From Mastacembelus armatus (lineage: Eukaryota > Chordata > Actinopteri > Synbranchiformes > Mastacembelidae), in assembly GCF_900324485.2 (NCBI RefSeq), contig NC_046633.1, forward strand, positions 3,960,106-4,024,105: a stretch of 64,000 nt of DNA. Reading direction: 5' to 3'. This document shows, piece after piece, positions 51,807 through 63,533 of this stretch. Under the pieces are notes generated by a model. It had not been told where the DNA came from, made no database searches, and was given only the letters and a program-made list of their open reading frames with translations. Every line of letters starts with the position of its first letter. Position 1 is the stretch's first letter. The position numbers and the translations under genes were made by a program.

Positions 51807-51812
51807 TTTATT
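51807..51812 (-). terminator. smcr8: smcr8 poly(A) signal (AATAAA on minus strand)
   Basis: Plus-strand TTTATT at 51807-51812 reads AATAAA on the minus strand. The opposing gene's AATAAA lies at 51724-51729, so the two convergent transcripts end within about 100 bases of each other and may overlap. Confidence 0.6.
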
Positions 51813-52079
51813 TTCAGAGTAAATACACACGTTGAAATTGGCTCATTTACAACATTAAAATAAAATATAAAAGTACAGTGTTTATCAGAAGGAGGCTGCT
51901 GCTCTTTGCTCTTTTAGATCAGCTGCCGTTTAGAATTTAAAAGCAACTGTAATTTAAACTGTGTGGAACAAACAGTGGTGGAAAACACTCAAATCTGTTA
52001 CTTAAAAAAGCAAATACTGTTACAATGAAATGTTATGCATTCAAAATTTTGTTGTATAACTACAAAAATATAAATCAAA

Positions 52080-52790
52080 CTGAAAAGCCTGATTATGTTT
52101 AAAGTTTTTTCCCTCAAAATTCTGATTTTAAACTTTAAGCTTTAAATTTAGAATTCCGTTTTTAATTTTGACTTATTAGAATTCTGACTTTTCTCAGAAT
52201 TCTGACTTAAATTTTTTAAATTTTGAATTCTGACTTTTCTCGAGAATTTAGATACCTAAAGATAGTTATGAATTTTCCCCTCTAAATTCTGATTTTAAAA
52301 TAGAATTTTTTAAATCCGTGAATTTTGACTTTTTCTCAGAATTGACTTAAAATTTTTAATCTCGACTTACTTGAATTCTTACTTTTCTGAGAATTGAAAT
52401 ACATCAAGACAGTTTTGACTTTCCCCTGTTTAAATTTAGAATTTAAAATTTCTTTTAATTCTGCTTTTAAAATTACAGTTGACTTTTTTGTCCTTGAATT
52501 TTAACTTTCTCAGAATTCTGCTTTTAAAATTATAATCTAAAATTCATACATCAAATTTATTTAAATTATGACTTTTTAAATCAAATTTGTCCTTTCCCCC
52601 TCAGTAATGGAATTTTGTTTTAATTTTTACTTTTTTCCTTTGAATTCTGATTTTAGTTAATTTTTATAAAATTTCTTTAAATTTTGAAGTCCGCAAATTC
52701 TGACCTTTTTTTTTTTTTGCAGTTTTGACTTTTTCCTCAGAATTCTGACTTTAATTTCTCTTAGCTCTTTCAATATATAAATTTTCATGA
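52080..52790. repeat. AT-rich degenerate tandem repeat in the smcr8 3'UTR
   Basis: About 700 bases are built from many imperfect repeats of wording such as tcagaattctgactttt and ttttaaattttgaattctga, with unit spacing of roughly 25-50 bases. The element lies between the smcr8 stop codon and its poly(A) signal, so it should be transcribed in the 3'UTR. Confidence 0.7.
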
Positions 52791-53436
52791 TTTTGAACAG
52801 AATCTTAGTAATTATGATCAAAACTTGAGGAATATTTTTACATTTAATTAAGTAAAGCTTCATCCACCACTAATTTATAAAACTGAAAAATGTATATAAA
52901 AAAAAACAAAACAAAAAACTGTTCTTTACAGTCCCACATGAATAAGTGAAGCTAAAACTGGATGCACATTTAGGATATCCAGTTGTAGTTTCATAACACT
53001 GAACTAGTACATGCTTTAACAGCAATATAAAAATGAGCATTTTTAAATAACAGTTTTAAAGGAGCACATTCTAAACTGTAGTTAAGCTGGTACAGGCTAA
53101 CAGAGCACTTACTGAAGAAATACAGTCAAGCTCCCTGTTACAGTAGCTTCAGCACTACACAGATTTCTCTGTTTAAATTGCATATGTGGCTCAGTTATCT
53201 TAAATTATAAATGGTTAACATGTGATTCAGTGATTAAACCCACATTTTAAAAACTGCAAGTAAAAGTCGGCAGAGCGGCACTAATGCAGAAGAATGACCC
53301 CGGTGATAATTGGGGCAGAAATCATCCAAGCGCATTAACACTGCAGGTAAAAACACAAGTGTGACTCTTCTGTCTTGGCATTTTCACAGTAGCAGATCAC
53401 TCAACTAAAGTATCTGAATAATCTCTTCAGTGTTTT

Positions 53437-56400
53437 TTAGACTGTTGCATACGTATTTTTGTGGAGGTGCACTGACCTGTAAGACACTCTTAAAACTGGT
53501 GGTCCATGTCCCGCATGGTGCTGTTTGATGAGGTCAGAAAGGAAATTCATCACCCTCAAATCATTTTCACTGCTGCAGTATCCTTGTCTGAACAAAACAT
53601 CCTCCTCTTCTTTGCCATGGTTCCCTCCCCCAGTTTTCAGATGTTTAACAGCAGGATTAAACGTGTACAGTAGCGCCTGGTTGGCCAGCTTAGTCAGGCA
53701 GCTCTCCAGGTGCAGCAGGTAGGTGAGGCCTCGACTGATACCGGTGTGAGGATCAGCCAGTCTGCTGATGAGAGAGCCGGAGTACGATGGACAGCGCAGA
53801 GTCCTCTGGTCCAGGTCCAGCATGGCCAAGTAACGACTGTAGCGAGTCAGAGACGGAATAATGCTGGACGAAGAGTTGAAGGGTGATCTGGTCAAGAAAA
53901 AAAACAAGTTGTAAAACTGTGCCTGATGTATTAAAAGATCATTTTATTTTTCTTGGCCAGATGGGAGCTGTGAATGGACTTTTAAGAAAATATATGGATC
54001 TTTAGAATTATCTGGTGTGTGGTTGGTGCTGGGAAATATTTTTCATTAATATAAAATATGTTAATTAGTGCAGCTTTAATAACGGTTTATAGTCCTGCAA
54101 AAAATACTGGTGGTTATGTCAGGCACTCCATACTTTTGTGACACACAGCTCTACCCCTTCTGTCCACCTGTATATTGTCTACTATTGAATAAAGGCAAAC
54201 ACCCAAAAAATAAAACATTTAACCTTGGTGAGAGCCTACTTGTGTCTCCTGTAGCTCCTCTTTGTCACTGCAGTGTTCCTGTGTCTGGTGTATCTCATTT
54301 ATAACAATAAGGATCAAGGTAGCAAAAACCAGGGGAACATGTCAAACATTATCAGCTTCACAGATCTGGTATCTAGTGTCTGGGTATTTTTACTGCAGTC
54401 AACCAAAGAAAATGAAACATCCAAAAATAGATGCTAAAGCAGCTGAACATACTGTATTGATTCTGCAACTAGAATACGAGGACTGGTAGATTATGGCTGT
54501 GTGTTATGGGGTACCTGTGTATTCCTATCAGTCTCCAGGTGAGCAGGTCAGTCAACTGAAGTGGTGTGGTCAAACATGGCATCACAGTGTTTCCATCAGG
54601 AGCAGGCAGGAAGAGACTCAGCCCATCCACCACCTTCCTGACCAACGTCTCATCTCCAATGACAACCAGTGGCCGGCCGCTCAAGAGACAAAACACGGCA
54701 TGCTGGGAGAATGAGTTCTGTTTAAGGAACCGGAGGGCTCTGAGTCCAGCCTTCCTTCTCTTCCTCTTATCTAAACGTGCGCTGCTGTGGAGGTTTTGGG
54801 TGAGAGAGGGTGTGTCTGAGGAGCTGGTGAAACTGGTGCAGTCAGACGCTTCGTCGATGCTCAGGATCCTCAGAGGAGCACAGGGCGGAGGCCAGTGGTC
54901 AACCTCCGCCAGGGCCACATGTGGAGCAAAGTTGACATGGAGGTCTGGCACCGACTGCACCGTCTGATGGACCTCAGACCTCTTTGGCATCACCTCTACT
55001 GCTTCTTCAGCTGTGGAGTAAAAAGGTTTGGTTACATCTTATCGATATGACAAACTTGTAACTTTTCTCAGTAACTAATAAAAATATAGATCAAAGATGT
55101 CAAGAAAGTCCAGAAGTAAAAAAAAAACAAAAATGTGCTACATGTTTTGACATCGTCAGCTGTTAAAGCTATGAAGGTAAAATATTTTAACAGATTGAGA
55201 AAATAAAAGCTCATTTTTAATTCAAGCTGACATGTCTTAACCTTGGACCTCAGTAAAAAGGTGATTTTGTTTCAAGAGCTGGCTTCTGTCATCAGGGTCT
55301 GGCTGTGTGTTCACTTTATGTAACTGAGCACTGCAGAGCTTTCACCTCTGCAGTCGTCCACTCTCTGCCAACAGACTGTAACTCAACTCGCAGCTATTTA
55401 TATTCCACATATTTAAGTTCCATTCAGTTATGACTCATTCCCAGGACAAGGTGCAGTGATGCATTTACAAAAATATGTCTAATGTTTCCTTCCTCTCTCC
55501 CTTTAATATAAAGTTCTAAATACCCGCTGCTTCTGTTGTATGTAATCGTTGTCCCATAGTTTAAGTCCTGTCAGGTGTCTATTTAAAGTGCACAATAGTC
55601 CAGTAAAGTGACGCTTTACTGTGGACTCTTTACTACTGAAATTGTTATTATGGTGTTAGATTTGTGCCACAGTTCTGAGCCTGTGCTGGGACTTTTTGAA
55701 CACAGAGCATGTAAACCTCAGAGTGCACAGAGCAGAGGCCGAGCAATAAATGAGGTTGTTATTGAGAGCTTGTGTGGATAAGAAGCCACTAAAAAGATCT
55801 GCACTAAAACGACGTGTTAACACCAGTGTGGATGATCCTAGTTTTTGAGTGTAGCCAAGTTTAAATGGGGTTTTAGAAATGACTGCTGGAGGAGATTTAT
55901 TACCTTGTTTGGACAACTTCTTTGGATTGTTGCCTTCATGAACTTGATTCTTCAGACTTGACTCAATGACTGGCTCCTCTTTGACTCCATCACTAACTGT
56001 TATTTGCTTAAAGGACTCTTCTGCGTCAGCACAACCCAGTTCTTGAACATTTTCATCTCCGACAGTCGATCCACACAGTGTGTTTGCCTCTTTGAGGAAA
56101 CTTTCAGATTTGCACTCTGTCACTGTCTCTCCCTGACTGTCAAAACCGTTACTTAGGTGCTGCTGCTCGGCTTCTTCCTCTGTGATGGCGGTGAGGTCAT
56201 CGGGAAAGATGGACTCGGTGGTGCTCAGCACCTCGATGCTGTCCTCACTGTTGGCTCGTCTGGCGTAGGCCCGCACACGCCTGATGCCTGCATCGGCTGC
56301 TGCTCGCCTGAGAAAGGTGTCCATCGACCCGGTTGGTGTTTCTGGTGAAGAGAGTAAACTGTCAGTTGTAAAGACACAAACTAGAACGGCAGTAGCTGGA

Positions 56401-59400
56401 TTCATCTTTAGCTTAATACAACACAAGAAAGACAAAATACTGTCACATTTGAGAAGCTGGAACTAGTGGATGAATGAGAAAACCAATTCTCAAGATTGTA
56501 GTTTTTAACACTGTTCTACTTCACTGTGTACTGCGCTTTACTGTACATGGCTGAAATGACAACTCAAAAGCAACTTAATTGACTTGATTTCATTATTTCA
56601 CTGAGGTTAGTTAAAAGTTAAAGCTTCATGCTAAAACACTGGCATTACAGGCACTAAAGGTTAGAGTGTGTTCTTTATAAACCTTGAATATCTGCTGTGA
56701 ACGTCATGGCGACCCAATAGTCAGCTTCCTAGTCACGCTAGATAAAGAGTGTGGAATCACCAGAAGGAGCAGGCTTCATTCTCAGGCTTCTCAGGCAGTT
56801 TTATGGCCACTATCAGTGGAAGTACCTCTGTTTTCAGATCCAGCGATGACACGCTGTGTCCTATAAGACTTCTCAGTGCCGAGCACTTCAATGCTGTCGC
56901 TGCTGCTCACACTTCCCGCCATCTCCATGGCAACACTGTGGTCAGGGGTCACTGTCCCAACGTCTCCTGCCTCTAGTTTGATGGAAATCTCCTCCACACA
57001 GGAGCAGAAGGACTCCAGGCTCACTGGTCCTGACTGAAATGCTGCGATGGCACTCTTACTTCCTGTGACCCTCTGCAGCTCTGCCTCAGCGCTCTCCCCC
57101 TCCTCCTCTGCTTCATCCTCTGGGCTCCACAGATCGAACAGGAAGTTGGTGAGCGTGAGCCTCCTGGACAGTGAACATATGACATGAGCAGTTCGCAAAA
57201 GGCTCCTGTCACCACGTAGACGGCGCTCTGTGTCTGCGAGCTGCTCCTTCATTAAGGAGAGGAAGTAGGAGTTGCAAAGCTCCTGCAGCGGCTTGAGATA
57301 GTGCTCCGCACTGCAGGAGCTGGAGGTGGACAGAGAGGGCTCAGGAGGCAGCAGTGCAGTCGGATCAGCGAGGGACTCGGCTAGGTCATAAGGCAGGAAG
57401 TCAGGCTGTTTGAGCTTCCTGTTAGGGTAGGAGGTGACCTGGCGGAGGAGATCTCTGTGATTTAAAATCGAATGCTCTACAGCTTCAAGCTCATCAGCTT
57501 GTTCTGCAACTTCTGTGAACCCGTTTGCAGCCCCTGGACATTCTGTCTCCTGCAGCAGAGTCAGCCGTGTGTACCTGAAAGAGTCAGTGTGTTTACTGGT
57601 GTTTTAGAAACAAAACGAGAATCGAGAAAATAATTGGCAGATGAATTAATAATAAAAATAAGTGTTAGTTGCAGACACACCAGCTCTAATGAGGTTTAGT
57701 CAGTCTACATAGCACCTGAGTGGTGTGCACTGTTTTCTAGGTCAATCAAACATTTTTATAAATAAACTAAAGCTTGAATTTGATCACTAGAGGATTATCA
57801 ACAAGAAATGTTATGATATATGTTTCATGAGCTGGACATGTTACAGCAGAACTTCAGTTCTCTCTAGTGAAACTTTTTAATGAAGACTCTCTTTCTAAAT
57901 TTCTTCATCCATCTTTGGCATTTCTGTCCTGCAATTTTCTCATTACTTGTTAGTTGACATATTCACCAGTTTGGATATCATCTGTAATAGTATTGGCCAA
58001 GTGTGTCGAGCTCCAATATGTGACCTGAAACTGAACTTACTCCAGCTCCTGTAGTTTTCTCTGCAGCTCAGTAGAAAAGGCCTGTCTGTTTCCCGTCTTG
58101 AGGCTGTCAGACGCCTGAGAGAAGCACATGGACAGCTCAGAGAAGTTCTCTATCAGCTTCGCCTGGTCCGAACACACATAGGCCATGCAGAAAGGCCGCA
58201 CCATACCCCGAGCCTCCAGATCATAGAGGGTCAGGTGGTGAACATATGCAAAAGCATCTTCTGCTGAATCTCCCAGGATCACTCTGGAGTCCTCGCTGAA
58301 GTTGAGCCGCAGGCCGGGGGAAGCAGGAGTGGTGTGGCCAGGGCCAGACGCCTGGTAGTCCACAGACATGATGCGAACAGAAAAGTGGTTGAGGTTAAAG
58401 GAGCCAATGACTCTTGGGTCATCTGGTATCGTCAGCACAGGCTTTGGGCCCACCTGGAAACACAGCAGAGGCTTTAGGACGTGCAGTACAATCGAAATAC
58501 TTACCACAGTCTGCCAATAACAACTCTTTTATTCTTTAACCAGAGAAATATCCATCCCAGTTTCACAGATCCATAGTAAAAGATTGGATTTAATTAGTCC
58601 TTTAACAAAAGATTATTCAGCAGCTGTTTTCATGAGTCATTAATAGTGTAATTCTAATATATTTAACTCTAAAGGAAAAGGAAAGTAATCACCAGGTGAG
58701 ATACAGTGTGTGAAACTATTCCAGACAGGCACACACTCAACACATGGTACAAAAAAGGGGTTTCAAACATCCTGTAAACAAATATTTTTATTACATAAGC
58801 GTCTCAGAAAAGATGTGGTTCTTCCACTTTCAGGGCATAGTCACCTGACCATCACATCTCATCATGTGACCAGAGGGCTGTCAGAAATCTCCAAAAGAGG
58901 AAGAGACACTTAATGCATGAGGGCTTCAATAAAAGGAACTAGACACATTTCACTTTAAATGCTCAACTAATCTTCACCCTAAACGGATTCTATCAATCAT
59001 AATACATAAAATGCATCCAATCTCAATCTGAGACAGAAAAACTGAGCCTAAGTATTAAACCAGTGGTTTGTAACTTATAGTGGGACTTAAAAAATTGCCT
59101 GTGGCTTTTTTATTTCTTGCATTTTATTCACAAAATCCTTAAAGTTATTACTGAAATTATTATTATTACCCACAGGGCTATCTTGTGATCATATTCCTTG
59201 TGTCCTGGCACCGAGGTTGGAAACCGCTTGAATAAACTACCTAACAACACAGAAAGAAGCTTAAACCAGCTCATTCTCACCAAACATTGATACAGATACC
59301 TCTTACAGAGGTATCTGTAAGAAATATCTCCTGTCAAATTCTACATCTGCAGTGGCCCAGAAAGGTCAACAAGTCCAACTGGGATTGAATCTAATTTAAA

Positions 59401-60154
59401 AGAGAGCCCTGCTAAAACCGTCATTAGCAGCATTAACCACTAAACTCTGAAAACCTCTCAGTGTCTCTAACTTCAGGCCGTGCTGCAGCTCAGCTCAGTT
59501 GTGAGGTGCATCGTACTGAAAACCTTCTTCCCCATTCCAGAGCTGGTATGAGGAACCTCTAAAGCCAGTCTCTCCTGTGAGAGACGGGCACATGCAGGAT
59601 ATCTTCATAATCTAGGAGCTGAAAACAACTTCACCCATCAACATCTGGAAGAGAAAAACTGAACCAAACACTGAAAACAGCTAAAATAACAATAGACATT
59701 TTTTATTACAGGACACAAAAGTTATGAAAAGTCATTTTTAAAACAACATGATTCAGATATTATCAGTATCTGCTGTTGACCTGGCAGTACTTCTGTAGCC
59801 TGCTTGACTCTGTTTTGTCTATGTGTTTGTGTATTAGAGGTTGTATATGTACTTTCACTTGTGATACTTTATGTACATTTAGCCGATAATACTTCACTTA
59901 CTGTAAGTGGGCTCATGAATGAAGTACTTTTACTTGTAAAGGAGAAATGACAGAAATGAAAAACACACACACACCTGCTCTGAGAATTCAGCCACCAGTA
60001 TGAAGTCCCTGTGAAACTGGGCCGAGGTGGTCCAGGGGTGGGACACAGGGCAAAGGGGAACAGAGAGCTCTTCAGGTAGACCCTGAGCCTCCGGGACCTC
60101 TTCTCCAAACCCCTCAGTGCGGGTGAAGGCCAGCAGGTCCGGCGACCCGATCAT
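53437..60154 (-). CDS. smcr8: Smcr8, DENN-type partner of C9orf72, complete, 908 aa in six coding exons
   Basis: SMCR8 forms a complex with C9orf72 and WDR41 that acts on small GTPases in autophagy and lysosome function. Minus-strand exons: 60154-59975, 58453-58041, 57574-56826, 56341-55904, 55010-54515, 53887-53437, all in phase. Human SMCR8 is 937 aa. It starts MIGSPDLLAFTR, followed by the longin/DENN core: FHRDFILVAEFSEQVGPKP, FSVRIMSVDYQAS, AFAYVHHLTLYDLEARG and RPFCMAYVCSDQ. The divergent middle keeps two conserved motifs, SDSIEVLGTEKS and EDSIEVLSTTES. The C-terminal DENN part includes LLSGRPLVVIGDE, RLIGIHRY and RYSRYLAMLDLDQRTLRCP. The adjacent mief2 (SMCR7 in human) supports the call. 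Whether it is the a or b teleost copy is not decidable here. Confidence 0.95.
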
Positions 60155-60720
60155 CTTCAGGCAGGGAGGGGATCAGCCCATGGAGGATCTCAGCAGCGAC
60201 CCAAGGCATCGGACTCCACTCCAGGATCAAACATGGCCAGGTCCGGGTCGGCCTTCGCTCGGTGAGTCAGCTGTTCAGAGCAAAACCGCACAACCACAAA
60301 CTTACTGCAGGTCCCCCCGGTCTCACGGGCACCGGAGCTGCAGCAAACCAAAGCTTGAGGACTGTCCCGTCCGCGTCCGCAAACAACAACAGCGGCGTAA
60401 ACAAGCGACGTTTTCAGGAACAAATATCAGTGAAAAGTTATGGGAGAAGCGAAAGCTCCCTACGGGCGGCAGTCACACGGTTAGCTGACCTTTGTCCCGG
60501 GATTAGATTCCTCTTTCACGGAAACACTAAGCTAACTTCCAGTCTAGCCCCCGGCTCTCGGCGTCACCTGTGTCCCCGGCAAACTGAACCCTCACACCCA
60601 TATTTATCCATGTGACCGGGGCCGGGAAAGCCGCGCTCGATGTCAAAACCAGGTCCGAAGTTATGCCGGAAACAACAATAAAGACTTCCGATTTCAAAAT
60701 AAAACATATTTTCACAATAT
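60155..60720 (-). promoter_or_regulatory. smcr8: smcr8 promoter and 5'UTR region, GC-rich
   Basis: Sequence upstream of the smcr8 ATG is unusually GC- and CpG-rich for this window as far as about 60660, then falls back to AT-rich. This is consistent with a CpG-island promoter. The start site is not placed. Confidence 0.5.
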
Positions 60721-61312
60721 CCGCTCGAAATACTCTCAGTTGCCAGTTTATACTTCAACAGCCCTGCAGTAAATAATGCTAAGACTTTTTGACACAGCTT
60801 AGAAAGGTGCTGGTACAAATGATGATCATTACGGAGCTGCAGTTTGTTTTGTCCATCCCATGTATTAAAACGTTAGTATGCAAAATGTGGCTTGTTGTAC
60901 TTAAACTGGCAACTTAGGGTACACAGCAGTGGTTGAAAGGATATAAATGCATTATATTCCCTAACTAAAGCGCTTAGGTACAATATACAGGTACTTGAGT
61001 ACTTCCAACTGGTGGTATTTTGTGCTTTTTATATATGCAACTAAATTAATTTCGTAGTAGTAGCATCACCACAGAGTAAAATACTGCTACAAGGTCATGC
61101 ATTTCATATTTTACTTCTCAGGACCACAAGAAAGTGATCATTTCTCAACGTGAGCCTAGAGTTCAAGATGGGAGACTGTACAGTGATTGAATGCAACTAT
61201 GCTGAGATGACAATAAAGGTCCTTGTATCCTTATATATGGACAAGTAAGTACTGTTTTAGGAACTGTAAAAGTGTGTCACTATAGTTCTCATTCACCTCT
61301 GCTGTTTAGGCT

Positions 61313-61360
61313 ATCAGCTGATGGCAGTAATTATCAGCTGATGGCAGTAATTATCAGCTG
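61313..61360. repeat. Short tandem repeat, 20-base unit, 2.4 copies
   Basis: The unit atcagctgatggcagtaatt occurs twice exactly (61313-61332 and 61333-61352) and then partially. Each unit contains the E-box-like CAGCTG. Confidence 0.9.
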
Positions 61361-61420
61361 GCTCCATTACTCAGCTGAAAGTCATATGATGGGACTTTGT
61401 TTTGATCAATGATTTCCTAT

Positions 61421-61442
61421 ATATATATATATATATATATAT
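61421..61442. repeat. AT microsatellite
   Basis: A run of about eleven AT dinucleotides. Confidence 0.9.
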
Positions 61443-61957
61443 AAAGAAATAAGGTAATGTCAGGTTGTTAAACTGCGGCTGCAGAGAAACTATTTAGGAA
61501 CATCTGCAGAAGAATCTAAACAAGTGCTTTAATTTTATTTGCAGTTTCAGTTCAATCAAAGAAACAATTACAACCAGCAGGAAAAAACACAACTGAAGAA
61601 ATGCCCACAACACTTATATTGTATTTAAAAGCAACCGCATAAAATTATGAGGCAACTTTACTCATAATTTAAATGGTCAGATAAGACTGCCAACACAAAT
61701 AAAAATACTGCACATTTCACCTTCCCGTCTGATAAAATATATAGGTCGAGTTTAATACATCCCAATCACACTGAATGGTTTAATGTGCAGCAAGCCCCAG
61801 TGTTTTTCTGCATAGTTAACGTATAGTAAAGGAGATTTAGGGAAGTGACACAAAGCACACACCATCAATTAGAGTATAGCTTAAGCTGTACTCTGCTGTT
61901 AATGGATATGAACTGTATGTGGCTTTGCTAACCATCTCTGACCCCTGTGAAAAATAA

Positions 61958-62181
61958 TCACAGACCTGGCTGTGCTGTGTGTGCAGGGGAGTTATGATGA
62001 GACACATGCATAAGCATTATGTCAACCATCTTGATAAATACTTCCTCAGCTCCTGACACGTCTCCTTTCCTCGGCATGATGATTAGTGTCAGACCCTCAT
62101 CCTCGTAGCTAGTAATGCAAACCTCATAGCTGCTCCTCCCCCACTGTATGGTACTTGCCATTTTGTCATTAAACATGGATC
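61958..62181 (-). CDS. Possible terminal exon or small ORF of unknown identity
   Basis: On the minus strand an acceptor with a good pyrimidine tract (tcctctgtcttgcttttttg before aaaggaacag) opens an exon at 62181. It stays open for 73 codons and ends at TGA 61958-61960. It contains SSYEVCITSYEDEGLTLIIM and GAEEVFIKMVDIMLMHVSHH, which reads like real protein rather than random translation. The entry phase is 1. The mief2 exon at 63533-63381 leaves in phase 2, so simple alternative splicing from it would not keep this frame. It may be an unrelated gene, an alternative 3' exon fed by an exon beyond the window, or 3'UTR coincidence. Confidence 0.35.
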
Positions 62182-62313
62182 CTGTTCCTTTGCAAAAAAG
62201 CAAGACAGAGGAGCTTAACAAGGACAGAAGGCAGTGTGAATAATACATTTCCATCACATTATGGATGATAAAATAATAGTTTTGATAACTTAAGTGTGTG
62301 TATGTGCAAAGAA

Positions 62314-63533
62314 TTATATGAGCAGTATTTCAGGCTCTGACACAGCACAGTAGAGCATAAAGCCCATCTGGTCCACCTGGTCCTCTGACAAGCCACTTAA
62401 CAGATTGACAGCTGGTTTGAAGTAGCTGGGTAACACGCCTTGTTCGAGGTAGCCAATCAGCTCTGTGATACACTGCTGGAACCTAACATCCAGGCTGCTC
62501 TCAGACCAGTCGCTCTCACTGTCACTGAGGTGCAGAATGAGATTGGCCATTGGAGAGGCTTCAAGCGATCGCAGGGCAGGGTTCAGTCTGCACACTGCCT
62601 TCAGCAATTTAAGTGTATGTCTGCGGTATCCATCGTCAGCAGTGTCTAGTCGAGCAAGACGTTGGGTCTCCCATGGGTAGAGTGACAGGTGCCAGGCGTT
62701 GACCCAGGGAGAGGTCAGCTCAGGCTGGGCGGTGAGGCCCACGTCTCCCTCGCTCAGCAGGGGCAACATGGAGATGAACAGGGTCTGATCACTGCTCCCT
62801 GCCCCTCCCACTTCATTCCAAGGCCTAAAAGATTTTAACAGGAGAAAGAGCAAGAACATCAATTGTAACACAAACACCATATGGATTTTCAGCTAAGGCT
62901 GAAGAATACGTAACTGTTCAGCTTCAGTGGAATTATATCATGATATGATCACTTGAATGTTTTCTATTAAAAAACAAATTAAAACTGATTTTTAGCAAAA
63001 TACAAATCTATCTTGTTTTACTTACACAGGACCAGTTTGTTTGGACAAATAAATTTGAAGTGATTTTAAACATTTTTACACTTGCCAATCTGACATAAGT
63101 ATTGAAAAAATATTGTTATTAAGACCATGATATTGTTTCCAGCCCTGCGATGGACTGGTGAACTGGGGTGTACCCCTGCCTTTCACCCAGACAGAGCTGG
63201 GATAGACACCAGATAATCATGGATGGATATTGTTTTCAATAATTTTTTTCCATCCTTATTTTAATGCTTGTTGAACTAGAACAAAGATTTATTTTGGAAT
63301 CCTGTAGATGCAGGACATTCAAGTAGTTCTACATTTACATTTAGATGCTTTTCCGTAGAGCAATATTCAAGTAAACACACCGAATCTCCAGTCTCAGTTC
63401 TGGTCCTCCCAGCACAGGTCTGACAAGACAGTCCATAGTGCTGCTAATTGATGGCCAGTTCATCGTTTCCATGACAGCTTTACTAAACATCCTCACAACA
63501 GCATCTGCAGACAAGTAACCACCCACCAGGTAC
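62314..63533 (-). CDS. mief2: Mitochondrial elongation factor 2 (MiD49), C-terminal two exons (5' part outside or unseen)
   Basis: MIEF1/2 (MiD51/49) are outer-membrane receptors that recruit Drp1 for mitochondrial fission and have a nucleotidyltransferase-like (Mab21) fold. The last two exons are seen: 63533-63381 and 62824-62314, joining in phase 2. They give YLVGGYLSADAVVRMFSKAV and NWPSISSTMDCLVRP, then LFISMLPLLSEGDV, WVNAWHLSLYPWE, RHTLKLLKAVCRLNPALRSL and LSEDQVDQMGFMLYCAVSEP. These align by eye with MIEF1 segments such as VGGYLSPKTV, NWPAIGSLLDYVIRP and LYCSLSEPEVLL. MIEF2 rather than MIEF1 is chosen because human MIEF2 (SMCR7) lies next to SMCR8. No further upstream exon was identified by 64000. 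Confidence 0.85.
63135..63232. mobile_element. Fragment of an L2-type LINE tail
   Basis: The wording ctgcgatggactggtgaact, then gggtgtacccctgcctttc-like and gagctgggatagacaccag, ending atggatgga, is the well-known 3' tail shared by fish LINE-2/Maui elements and their SINE derivatives. Only about 100 bases remain, in the mief2 intron 62825-63380. Confidence 0.75.

Larger units (their letters stand above)
60721..61957. other. Spacer between smcr8 and mief2
   Basis: No coding exon is seen. It contains a 20-base tandem repeat (61313-61360), an AT microsatellite (about 61421-61442) and a minus-strand AATAAA (plus TTTATT 61534-61539) that could end the mief2 transcript. Confidence 0.5.

Noticed and set aside
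59291-59319. 13-bp inverted repeat with 3-base loop in smcr8 intron 1
   Set aside because: The stem is perfect but short and AT-containing; it fits chance or snap-back DNA, with no sign of a terminator or RNA gene.
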